This document shows, piece after piece, positions 36,404 to 45,900 of a stretch of 64,000 nt of DNA. Both the position numbers and the translations under genes were made by a program. Every line of letters begins with the position of its first letter. The first letter of the stretch is position 1. Origin of the DNA: Sedimentibacter acidaminivorans. GTDB taxonomy: Bacteria > Bacillota > Clostridia > Tissierellales > Sedimentibacteraceae. The notes under the pieces were generated by a model. It saw only the letters and a program-made list of their open reading frames with translations. It ran no database searches and was not told where the DNA came from. Location of the stretch: the NCBI RefSeq assembly GCF_017873955.1, contig NZ_JAGGKS010000003.1:1-64000 (forward strand), in the 5' to 3' direction.

Positions 36404-36445
36404 AAAATCAGTAGATTCCATGAATTTATGAAATCTACTGATTTT
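36404..36445. terminator. Bidirectional terminator between xerC and mutS2
   Basis: AAAATCAGTAGATT (36404-36417) and AATCTACTGATTTT (36432-36445) form a perfect 14-bp stem, directly after the recombinase stop and just before the end of the convergent mutS2. Confidence 0.85.
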
Positions 36446-36448
36446 AAA

Positions 36449-38347
36449 TTATTGTCTTTCTTTTCTCATTTTCTGCAATTTTTTAAGAGCTTTTTTTGAT
36501 CCTCGAATAATATCTTTTTCTAGCTTCCTTTCTGCAAAGCTTGTGAATAAAGAATCTAAATCATAACCTTCAGGATACAGTTCAGCAGCTTTAAATTCCA
36601 ACTTGATTTGCCTCACATTTATTTCAATAAATTTATTATCATATAATACAGTAACATTATTGAACTTGTTTTTTGGCTTATAAATTAAACCACTTTCTTT
36701 GTATTCTGTTAAATAAACTTTATCTCCAATTTCATAATTATAATTTTCAAATGGAATATTTTCCGAATTTGATTGTTCAGATCTTATTTTATTATTACTT
36801 ACAAAGTTATAATTATAATCTTTATTTTTAATATAATTTTCTGCTCTTTGTACAACATCTTTATTAATTCCCATTTTTTTTGAAATCCATAATGCATTGC
36901 TTTTGCCTGATTGACCAATTGATAATTTATACAATGGCTCTAAAGTTTCACTGTTAAAAAGCATAGCAGCATTCTCAAAATCATTATGGTTTAATGAGAA
37001 ATTTTTAATTTCGCCATAATGTGTAGTAGCAATAGTTATAGCACCTCGGTGATATACTTCTTCTAAAATAGATATAGCTAATGCAGCACCTTCGTTAGGT
37101 TCAGTTCCGCTTCCGATTTCATCAAAAAGTAAAAGGGTAGATTTATTTGTCTCATTAATAATTTCTGCAATGTTTTTTATGTGAGAAGAAAATGTACTTA
37201 ATGCATTTTCAATGCTTTGATCATCTCCTATATCTGCAAAAATATTTTCAAATACTGAAATAATACTTCCTTTTTCACAAGGTATATGAAAACCTGATTG
37301 AACTGCTAATGTCAATAGTCCTACAGCTTTTAATACAACTGTTTTACCTCCAGCATTAGGACCTGTAATAATAAGTGTTCTGTAATCCTTACCTACTGAA
37401 AAGTTTAAAGGTACAACTTTTCCTTTTAACAAAGGATGACGTCCATTTATTATTTTTATATAACCATAATCATTTATATCTGGAGAAATACCTCCTATTG
37501 ATATACTGTATTTCGCTTTAGCAAAAATCATATCATATAAACCGATTACTTCTACATTTGTTTTTATTTCATTAATATATTCACGTACTAAACCTGTTAA
37601 ATAAGATAAAATCTGATATTCTTCATTTGATTCATCTTCCTTAAGCTTCATAAGTTCCGATGTAAATTTACTTACTATAGCTGGTTCAATAAAAACCGTT
37701 GAACCAGTAGATGAAGAATCAATTAAAGTACCATCAACTTGATTTTTGTAGGATGATTTAATTGGTATTGTAAATCTACCATTTCTCTTTGTTATAAAAA
37801 AATCTTGAATTAAAATTTTATTAACTGATGATTTCAAAAATCCTTCTAATTTATCTTCTATTTTAATTTCTGTATTTTCAATTAGCCTTCTAATCCTTTT
37901 TAATTCTTTAGTTGCACTTGAATCAATAATATTATTATTAATTGATTTATTAATTTCTTCTTCAATATTTTCAAGTTCTTTTATAGAATAACTGTAACTC
38001 ATTAGTGTTGGAGCATAAAATTCTTTATCCTTCATATAAACCTTGATTTTTCTGCATCCTCTTAAAAAGTCAGAAACATTTCTTAATGCTTCTGGGCTTA
38101 GAATTACATCTTTTTCTACATTTATTATAATGTTGTCGATATTAACTATACCTTGCAATGGAACAGTGCTACTTTCTAGCAATGTTTTACCTTCTGATGT
38201 TTCAATAAGCCTATTTTTTACAGTTTTAACATTTGAAGAAGGCATGAGCTTATCAACCATTGTTTTGCCAAGACTGCTTACACAAAAATCCTTTATAATA
38301 TTTTTTAATTCTTCATATTGTAATTTTGTCAATGTTGTATTCTTCAT
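36449..38347 (-). CDS. mutS2: MutS2-family ATPase lacking the Smr nuclease domain
   Basis: A 632-aa MutS2 homologue. The N-terminal core and lever helices are followed by the ATPase with Walker A TGPNAGGKTVVLKAVG (near 327), the segment FADIGDDQSIENALSTFSSH, and Walker B LLLFDEIGSGTEPNEGAAL. A KOW-like region (NYEIGDKVYLTEYKESG) lies near the end. Full MutS2 proteins are near 780 aa and finish with an Smr domain; this one stops in a basic tail (RGSKKALKKLQKMRKERQ) with no Smr. In Bacillus, MutS2 acts on collided ribosomes. AAGGAAC before the ATG at 38347 sets the start. A 260-nt structured leader lies upstream. Confidence 0.85.
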   Translation of the reverse strand: MKNTTLTKLQYEELKNIIKDFCVSSLGKTMVDKLMPSSNVKTVKNRLIETSEGKTLLESSTVPLQGIVNIDNIIINVEKDVILSPEALRNVSDFLRGCRKIKVYMKDKEFYAPTLMSYSYSIKELENIEEEINKSINNNIIDSSATKELKRIRRLIENTEIKIEDKLEGFLKSSVNKILIQDFFITKRNGRFTIPIKSSYKNQVDGTLIDSSSTGSTVFIEPAIVSKFTSELMKLKEDESNEEYQILSYLTGLVREYINEIKTNVEVIGLYDMIFAKAKYSISIGGISPDINDYGYIKIINGRHPLLKGKVVPLNFSVGKDYRTLIITGPNAGGKTVVLKAVGLLTLAVQSGFHIPCEKGSIISVFENIFADIGDDQSIENALSTFSSHIKNIAEIINETNKSTLLLFDEIGSGTEPNEGAALAISILEEVYHRGAITIATTHYGEIKNFSLNHNDFENAAMLFNSETLEPLYKLSIGQSGKSNALWISKKMGINKDVVQRAENYIKNKDYNYNFVSNNKIRSEQSNSENIPFENYNYEIGDKVYLTEYKESGLIYKPKNKFNNVTVLYDNKFIEINVRQIKLEFKAAELYPEGYDLDSLFTSFAERKLEKDIIRGSKKALKKLQKMRKERQ

Positions 38348-38417
38348 TTTAGTTCCTTTCTTATTTAAAAATAAGCTATGAAAGTACAAAGTAGGTAGAT
38401 TCATATAATATAAGCAC

Positions 38418-38448
38418 AAAAAAAGCTGCGGATATTATCTCCACAGCT
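38418..38448 (-). terminator. Intrinsic terminator inside the mutS2 leader
   Basis: On the minus strand, AGCTGTGGA (38448-38440) pairs with TCCGCAGCT (38432-38424), followed by a T-run (38423-38418). It lies about 70 nt before the mutS2 start codon and about 260 nt after the promoter. Confidence 0.85.
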
Positions 38449-38613
38449 ATATATTCTCTAATTTTTCTTAATTAAGAACATAAACATTATAAAATAATTA
38501 TAATGTACAATAGTTTTGTGTGATTGTATCTTCCATAGACAATGATAATAAGCATAATCAAATAAGCGTGACATATTGTCAGCACTTGACTGCTTATTAC
38601 ATATTAATTTAAT

Positions 38614-38640
38614 CTATTGGTTAGATACACTCTCTGACAT
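38614..38640 (-). CDS. 8-codon upstream ORF (leader peptide MSESVSNQ)
   Basis: ATG at 38640 starts a frame of eight codons ending in TAG (38616-38614): MSESVSNQ. AGGAG (38652-38648) lies 7 nt before it, as good as the ribosome sites of real genes here. The ORF starts about 35 nt into the transcript and ends before the competing helices. This arrangement is typical of leader peptides that control downstream structure through ribosome stalling. The peptide resembles none that I know. Confidence 0.5.
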   Translation of the reverse strand: MSESVSNQ

Positions 38641-38680
38641 ACAAAATCTCCTAATTAATAATTAAAATCTACCTTATTTC

Positions 38681-38709
38681 ATTATATTCATTACAATTGT
38701 CATTGTCAA
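38681..38709 (-). promoter_or_regulatory. Consensus promoter of the mutS2 leader
   Basis: On the minus strand TTGACA (38709-38704) and TATAAT (38686-38681) are separated by exactly 17 bp: a perfect sigma-A promoter in a region otherwise empty of genes. Confidence 0.85.
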
Positions 38710-38738
38710 CAAAAATATTTAGCTGTTTAAATGTTTTA

Positions 38739-39053
38739 TTATTCTAGATTCATAGGTATTTTAATTACATCACCAGGATATATGGAAGCATTATATATAT
38801 TGTTTTCATTAGAAATTACATAAACAAGTTCCCTTATTTCCATATCGCTTTTATCTAAATAGTTTGATGCAATAGACCATATCGTGTCGCCTTCTTCTAC
38901 TGTTATATAATTATATTGTGGTATATCTTTAGAATAAACCTTTATTGTAAACAATAATGTAAATAATACTATACTTATCAATAATACAGAAATAAAAATA
39001 AATCTTTTAAATTTATTCATATCTACTACTTTGTATCTATTTAATATTATCAT
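38739..39053 (-). CDS. yneA: YneA-like LysM protein, probable SOS cell-division inhibitor
   Basis: A 104-aa protein with one membrane helix (about 17-38) and a C-terminal LysM domain (YITVEEGDTIWSIASNYL to YPGDVIKIP) facing the cell wall. Size, layout and position divergent from lexA match Bacillus YneA, which delays division during the SOS response. GAGGTG favours the ATG at 39053 over one at 39071. Its promoter carries a LexA box between -35 and -10. The yneA name rests on layout and context, not sequence identity. Confidence 0.75.
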   Translation of the reverse strand: MIILNRYKVVDMNKFKRFIFISVLLISIVLFTLLFTIKVYSKDIPQYNYITVEEGDTIWSIASNYLDKSDMEIRELVYVISNENNIYNASIYPGDVIKIPMNLE

Positions 39054-39083
39054 TTCACACACCTCGAACATATATTTGCTTTC

Positions 39084-39112
39084 ATTCTAACAGAACAATA
39101 GTTCGATGTCAA
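39084..39112 (-). promoter_or_regulatory. SOS-controlled promoter of the yneA-like gene
   Basis: On the minus strand TTGACA (39112-39107) and TAGAAT (39089-39084) are 17 bp apart. GAACTATTGTTC (39104-39093), a GAAC-N4-GTTC LexA box, fills the spacer. A weaker GAAC-like site (39066-39077) overlaps the leader. Confidence 0.75.
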
Positions 39113-39130
39113 TACATATTTCGATTTTCT

Positions 39131-39170
39131 CAAACAAATGTTTGATTTTTTCAAAAAAACATGTTAAAAT
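39131..39170 (+). promoter_or_regulatory. lexA promoter with overlapping SOS box
   Basis: TTGATT (39142-39147) and TAAAAT (39165-39170) are 17 bp apart. The palindrome CAAACAAATGTTTG (39131-39144) overlaps the -35 box and differs from the recA box by symmetric G-to-A/C-to-T changes, fitting a weaker autoregulatory LexA site. Confidence 0.7.
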
Positions 39171-39194
39171 ATAAAAAACATGAGAGGTGAAATG

Positions 39195-39818
39195 ATGAAT
39201 TACAAAGATTTAAGCGATAAACAAGTTAAAATACTTGAATATATAAAAAATGAATTATCTTTGAGAGGTTATCCTCCTTCTATACGTGAAATTTGCCAAG
39301 CTGTAGGACTTAGCTCTACTTCCTCTGTGCATGCTCATTTGAATACTTTAGAGGAAAAAGGTTATATAAAAAAAGGAACAAATAAAAGAAGAGCTATAGA
39401 AATAATAGATGCAGATGATATTTGCTCAAATATGCCTAGAAAAGAAATCGTAAATGTTCCCATAATTGGAACGGTAGCAGCTGGTGCTCCAATTTTAGCA
39501 GTTGAAAATATAGATGACACCCTCCCTATATCAATTGATTTTGTTGGAAATAAGGAATCATATGTTTTAAAGGTTAAAGGTGAAAGTATGATTGATGCTG
39601 GAATATTAAGCGGTGATTTCGTAATAGTAAATTCACAAAATAGTGCTGAAAATGGAGATATAGTAGTTGCTTTAATAGAAGATGAAGCAACTGTTAAGAC
39701 TTTTTATAAGGAAAAAGATCATATTAGATTACAGCCTCAAAATAAGTCCATGGATCCTATCTTAGTAAAAGAAGCATATATATTAGGAGTTGTAAAAGCA
39801 GTAGTAAGAAAATACTAA
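39195..39818 (+). CDS. lexA: LexA repressor
   Basis: A 207-aa SOS repressor and self-cleaving serine peptidase. The N-terminal winged helix (about 1-68) has [24 protein letters not shown]-type recognition sequence. The cleavage bond Ala-Gly is in TVAAGAPI (near 95), Ser in KGESMIDAG (near 130), and Lys in EATVKTF (near 167); all are intact. AGAGGTG favours the ATG at 39195 over upstream ATGs at 39180 and 39192. It is divergent from the yneA-like gene, with LexA boxes between them, as in Bacillus. Confidence 0.97.
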   Translation: MNYKDLSDKQVKILEYIKNELSLRGYPPSIREICQAVGLSSTSSVHAHLNTLEEKGYIKKGTNKRRAIEIIDADDICSNMPRKEIVNVPIIGTVAAGAPILAVENIDDTLPISIDFVGNKESYVLKVKGESMIDAGILSGDFVIVNSQNSAENGDIVVALIEDEATVKTFYKEKDHIRLQPQNKSMDPILVKEAYILGVVKAVVRKY

Positions 39819-39854
39819 GAATACAAAAATATAGCAATATTATATAATACTATT

Positions 39855-39909
39855 AAAAAGTTGCTGTAACTTCTAACTTTAAAATTAGAATGTTACAGCT
39901 ACTTTTTTT
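39855..39909. terminator. Bidirectional terminator between lexA and the giant SLH gene
   Basis: AAAAAGT-T-GCTGTAAC pairs with GTTACAGC-T-ACTTTTT, and an inner TTCTAA/TTAGAA extends the hairpin. A-run on the left and T-run on the right make it work both ways for these convergent genes. Confidence 0.85.
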
Positions 39910-42900
39910 ATTTAAATTGTTTTAGATATTTATAAATCATAACTGCAGATTCTGTCCTTGTAGCATTGTTTTTTGGTTTAAATGTATTGTCTTCATAGCC
40001 AGAAATTATGCCAAGTTCTATTAATTTCATAATTTCTTCCATAGACCAACTGCTTATATCACCTTGATCGTTAAATACCCTGCCGCTCTTTTGATTTGAA
40101 TTTAATGACCTTCCAATCATTGCAGCCATTTCTTCTCTGGTAATGTTATCCGAAGAAGCAAAATAGTTTTTGTTGTCAATATTTTTACCATTGACTATTC
40201 CTTTCATAACGGCAGCTTTAATATATGGAACTGCCCACTCTGGTATTTTGTCGTTGTCTGCAAATTTTAGTTCAATACCGTCAGAATCACTTAAGCTTAT
40301 ATCATAAGTTGAAACTAATAGTTTAATAAATTCAGCTCTTGTAATTTTTGCATTTGGCTTAAAGGTGATTTGACCATTTGCATTGTATCCATTAATTATA
40401 TTTAGATAATTAAGCCCATAAATATAATCATATTCCCAGTAATCAGATGCAATATCTGCAAATATATTTTGATTGGAATAATACAATGCAATATATGTTC
40501 CTGGTTTTGTTATATTTGCTGTTACCGCTGATTTATCAGAAGACATTTTACCTCCCTTGTAAATTAAAGCTCCTATTTCTTCATCATAATAATAAATATA
40601 AGCTTGGCCACTATTATTTACATTATTAATAGGAAGTGTAAGTTGTGCTGCTTTTGTAAAATCAGTGAGCAAACTAATATAATATGGTTGACTTGCTGTA
40701 GAAACCCCAATTGGCAAGTTCATTTGTTCAATGAAACTTTGAATATCATTGTAACCATATATATCAATATTATCTTGATAATATGGCAAAGCTCCATTTG
40801 GAATATTAAGAATTACTCCGTCACTTGTTTTAATAATTCCACCCATTGTTGACATGCTTCCGCCTGATAACCAAGTCATTATTTCTTTTGAATAAACGGG
40901 TGGATAATATTTTAAACTGTTAGGTTTGTCATCACCTGATATTTCTATTACCATGCTGTCACTTAATGAAACGCTGTCCATTACATAAAAGTCAGCTTTT
41001 ACAATTATAGTCCCAGTATATATGCTTGTCAAAACGCCTTTGCTGTCTACTGATGCTATGTCACTACCTTTTGTTATGTTGTATTTTACTAAGGTGTTCG
41101 GTAGTTGTTCACCAAGTATATCATTTTCTGAAACGTAAGTTGAAAGATTTTGTTTCATTCCTGTAGTTGTTATTTTATATTCAGGAACAAGAGTAATATC
41201 ATTAATTTTTGCTAAATCATTTAATACACTTACTTCTTTTATTGTTAAATTTCCTGCAATATCTCTAACTTCAATTGTTAAAACAGCTAAGAAAGATGTT
41301 CCAAAATCAATTTCAGCAGTGAAATTACCATCTAAATCAGAATTATAATTTACATTGTTTATTGAAACTAAAGCAAATGGTTCGGTTACACCTGACACTG
41401 TTAATTTACCGTTCTCTGAAACTGCGCCTTCTTTAGGATTTGTAATAATTAATGATGGAGATTTGTTATCAAGTTCAACGATGTAATCTTCTACTATAGT
41501 ATCTCCCCTTTGGTTTTCATAGGTAATGATGAAATAATTTATTCCATCTTTCAATGTTATGTTTTCATTGAAGCTTGTTACAAATCCTGTATCTGAGCTT
41601 GTTAATTCTCCCCCGTTTTGTGTAATTTTATATTTAACTGGATTTTCAGAGTCGAAACTTATTGTTGCTTTTTCAGATTTAGTTATGTACCTGTAATATA
41701 GTTGTTCGATTCCATCATTGTCTTTTTCTACATATGGCTGTCTAAAAATTTTATCATTTTGAGATTTAATTTCAGTATATACAATAATTTCCTCTGGAAC
41801 TCCTAAGTTTACTGAACCAGAAGATGGCTGACCTATAGTTTCATTTGAATATGAATTTACATAATTTAATGATGATAAAAGAACAGGTATTTTAGTTCCT
41901 ACTGCTCTTACATCAAAATAGTAGGTTTTAGATTTATTATTTTCAGTATCAAGTTCATCTCCTTCTATTATTATTTCAAATCTATTTAAATTTTGTTTTA
42001 ATTTGTCAACTTTGTATACAGCATACGGTGATCCTATATCATATTTTTCATCAGCACTGCTTTTTTTATAAATGAAATATTGGCTCATATTGTAATCTGC
42101 ATCCCACGATATGCTGATTAAATTGTTTCCCAAATCCTTTATTTCAAGTCTAGTAGGTGAATCTGGAGTTGCAGGATTGTTTATTTCTATTTTGCTTGTA
42201 CGGTATGCTGAAACGGTATTTTCTTTATCTGCTTTAGCATAAACATAATAGTTTCCGGTTGGAAGATTAAGTTTTTCAGAAGTAAATGTTCCTTCTTCCC
42301 CATCTTTAGTTGGTGCTATATAAGTTATGCTATCTTCTATCTGCATAATTCCACCTGTCTCAGGATTTGTGTAATCTTTTGTTGAAGTATTTTGACCATA
42401 AAGCAAATTTCCTGTTCCCCATAATTTTGCTGGATTGTTTAATGCTTCATCGGTAACATTGTCTTCATTTATAATATACAATCTGAATTTATCAGGTTCT
42501 CCATTTAAAACCCAATTAGCAGTTATTGTACCATCTTCATTGTATGATGATGATAAACTATTTATTTCTGGATTTTTCATTGAGGAGTAAGGTAATACTT
42601 CCATGGAACCATCAGTTATAATAGTCCATTGCCCATTTTCAGGTGATGGCATAGGTATTGAAACCATGTATTCATTTGGAAGATTTACACTTGACTTATC
42701 AATAATTTGTTTAACAGCAATAATTTCATTTGCTTGAACTGTTTGTTCTTTGATTGTACCATCAGAATTCAGTAGTTCTTTATTGTCAATATATTTAACG
42801 TTTAGTATCCCTCCTGATTCTGGCTTTATAATTTTAATGCTGTCTTCACTAAGATTATTAAATTGAACTTCATCCATTCTCATTACAAGCATAGTATTGC

Positions 42901-45900
42901 TGTTATTTGTTAGATTTAACTCAGTAATGTACTTTGAGTTTTCATCAGCATATTGTGTTGATTGTATAGGTATAAAATTGTACCCATATTCTGCAATAAA
43001 ACCATCACAATATTCTAAAGCCATTCCATTGCTTGATTTTTCAAGTTCCTCTTTAAGCTCAAGAAACTCAACTTTGTCAGTATAGAAATAATATCTTATT
43101 CCAACATCTATATCCAATACTTCAACAGAACCTGCTATGCTGTATTCGGAAATTTCAACTCCTACACCAGCAACGACTAAACCTCCAATTACAGGTACAA
43201 TATCTGGAACTATTACATTTAAATTGCCTTTCCCAAGAAAACCTTCACCTTCAAAATAAGAAACATAAATTTTTCCTTGGAACACATAGTATAAAATAGT
43301 ACCATCAATTTTGATTCCTCTTTTTTCTATATTGGGGTCCATTGTCCACCAAACGTATCTTTGATTAACTTCGGCTAAATCCATCATATAAACAGATGCT
43401 GATGCATTGCTTTGATAATGAAAAGCAGATACTTCAGCTTCTCCTTCTACTGACAGCAAGTTATAACTTTGAAAATCAAGTCCGGTAGTATCTGAAAGAG
43501 ATAATCCTAATACAATAGTAGCTGGAAATGCTCCTTTAAATGATAAATTATTTAATCCGCCAGAAACCCCAGCTAAACCAAATGGAATAGGTGGTGCAAG
43601 TGGAATAGCTTCAGGGAAAGATTCGCTTATATATAATTCATCTATTCTGCCGCGTCTAAATCCTACACGAGCTACCGAACCAGCTGATACTGGCAGCATA
43701 TTACCTATACTAACACCAATTTCAACGACAATATGTTCCTCTTTTGTCTTAATTTCTAGCACAGCATCTGTACCTGAAATTAAAGATAAAGCAAAGGGCA
43801 TTACAAATGCAAATCTGCCGTCAATGTTCATACCATCTTGATCCAATGATACATTTCCCATTTCAGCTTGGAAATAGCCAAATCCTCCTAGTTCACCTAT
43901 TAGTTTATCTACATCTTCATTTGGAGGCACAGAATTTGTCATGTATGTAAGAGGGTTTAGTATACCCATGGAACCATTGATATCGATACCGGTTTGAGTA
44001 ATTATTACTTTGTGAATTGTTATTGGCATATTTTTGTATGATACATCAGTTGTTGAGTTTGTGCCAGAACTTTCTAAATCATATACCATTCTTACTTTAG
44101 TATCCTCATCTCCCATTGTTCCAGAAGCTTCAAACTTAAATCCTGACTTTGCAATTATAGTTTGCGTAACTGATCTTTTGTTTTGATCAATTATTTCACA
44201 CCAAAGCATCCCGTTATTAGAAATTAACGAAGCTTCTAAAGGATTTGTATTTATGGATAATGTACCGCCAGAATAACAAAGTGTTCTGTTTATTATTACT
44301 GGGTCTTTGCTAGTTGCACCTAAAGAGGTATATGTTCCATTTTTATTATCAATAAATAAACCATGGATTGTTATTGTTTCTTCAGGAGTATTATTTCCAT
44401 CTTCTTTCATAATAATTGGGAATTCAACTGTCTTTACAAGATTATGAGAATATTCTATGTTATCAGATATATTTACAGCATTTTTAAAAGTTTTCGTATC
44501 ATTTTTATTACCTGTTGCTTCTGCCACTGAAACCATTAAATCATAGTTTCCAAGTGGAATGCCATCAGGAAGTGTAACACTGAATACAGTATCTGAACTT
44601 TTTATGAAAGAGCTTGAATCAATTGTATATGTTTGACTTCCTTTAATGAGTTTTGCTTCCATTACTTGACCGATAGCGTTACCAAAAACATTAAAGCCGC
44701 TGCCGTTAATTGATACAGTTCTCAACTGATCATGAATATATAAAGGTGTTTTTGGTGCATAATCAAGAAAAGTCATCTCAGGCAATGTGCCAGTTGAACC
44801 TTCCATAATAAGTATTTTAGTAATTCTTTGTGTAACTTTTCCTTCAGCTCTAAATAATATTGAATAAGCTGATACGGTATAATTTTCTTGGACTTTAGGC
44901 TTTATTTTCCAAATACTTCGATAATATTTACCTTTTGCTAAAATGCTAATAACTGTCTTTTTATCTCCTTCAACAAGTTCTAAATCATCAGGTAGTTCTA
45001 GTTCTACTTGAGCATTTACTAAGTTTGTTGAAGTATCAAAATTATTGTCAATATTAAATTCTGCATTTACAAAATCTGTTGTGTAACCTGATTTATCTTG
45101 TTTCATGTTTAATTTATCAGTTCCTTGAAGGCTGATTCTATAACTTGGCATGTCATCGCTAGCTGAAGCATCACCAATGCCATAGGCTGTATCTATAGTT
45201 TTAGTTTCTCCACTTATAAGTTCAGTAGGTTCCCAGTACATAACTGCACAACTGTCTTTTGCGGCATAGTCAACTGTTGAATTATCAGGATATGTTCCAT
45301 TAGGACCGTCGTATAATACCCCATTTACAGTAACTTGTATTATTGCTTTGTCAGGGTTTATACTATAGTTGTATTTTGTTTGAGAAACATCACCCCATGC
45401 TGCAAATTGAAGCTTATCAGGTTTTGAAAGACCTTCTCCAGACACCATACCCATAGCAATTATTTGAGGTGTAACATATTTATCATATGCATACCATACA
45501 GTTGGTATTTCATCACCTGTAAACTCTGATTCTTTGTAAATAAATCCATGCCCAGGTATAGTAAGAGCAGGAGAATCTACTAATCCAATTTTTGTATCAA
45601 GAAGCATTCTTATGCCAACATTTTTTGGAACAGATCCTTTGTTGATAATTTCATAAGATACATATACATTTCCAATGCTTGGAAGCTTGGGGTTGTTCAT
45701 TAAAGTTAGATTTTGTTTAACTACGATATCGTTAATTGCCCATTCACTTACTATGCTATTAGTTTCATAGTCTATATATGGAGCAGTCGTATAATGGCCT
45801 TCCAATCCAAGAAATCCGTAAGAATTACCGAATATATAATTTTCTCCATCTATTCTAACTGATGTGTAAGAAGTTTCAGGTCCTAGAAACCTATTGCCAT

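Larger units (their letters stand above)
38411..38679 (-). promoter_or_regulatory. Attenuator-like leader of mutS2
   Basis: The 391-bp gap 38348-38738 reads on the minus strand as a complete attenuator: consensus promoter, ribosome site, 8-codon ORF, competing helices, terminator, then 70 nt to mutS2. After the small ORF, TAATAAGCA can pair with a distal TGCTTATTA (9 bp) or a nearer GCTTATT (7 bp). The nearer fold encloses a second hairpin (GTG-TGACA with TGTCAC), so the two are exclusive. A further stem ACATTATAA/TTATAATGT precedes the terminator. No T-box motif is present. A role in sensing stalled translation is inference. Confidence 0.6.

Noticed and set aside
38411-38679. T-box riboswitch or 6S RNA before mutS2
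   Set aside because: No T-box sequence (TGGNACCGCG) or specifier loop is present, and the short ORF, terminator and lack of a long bulged duplex do not fit 6S RNA.
40447-40852. Small plus-strand frames inside the giant SLH gene
   Set aside because: They are antisense to a continuous coding frame, without ribosome sites or recognisable domains.
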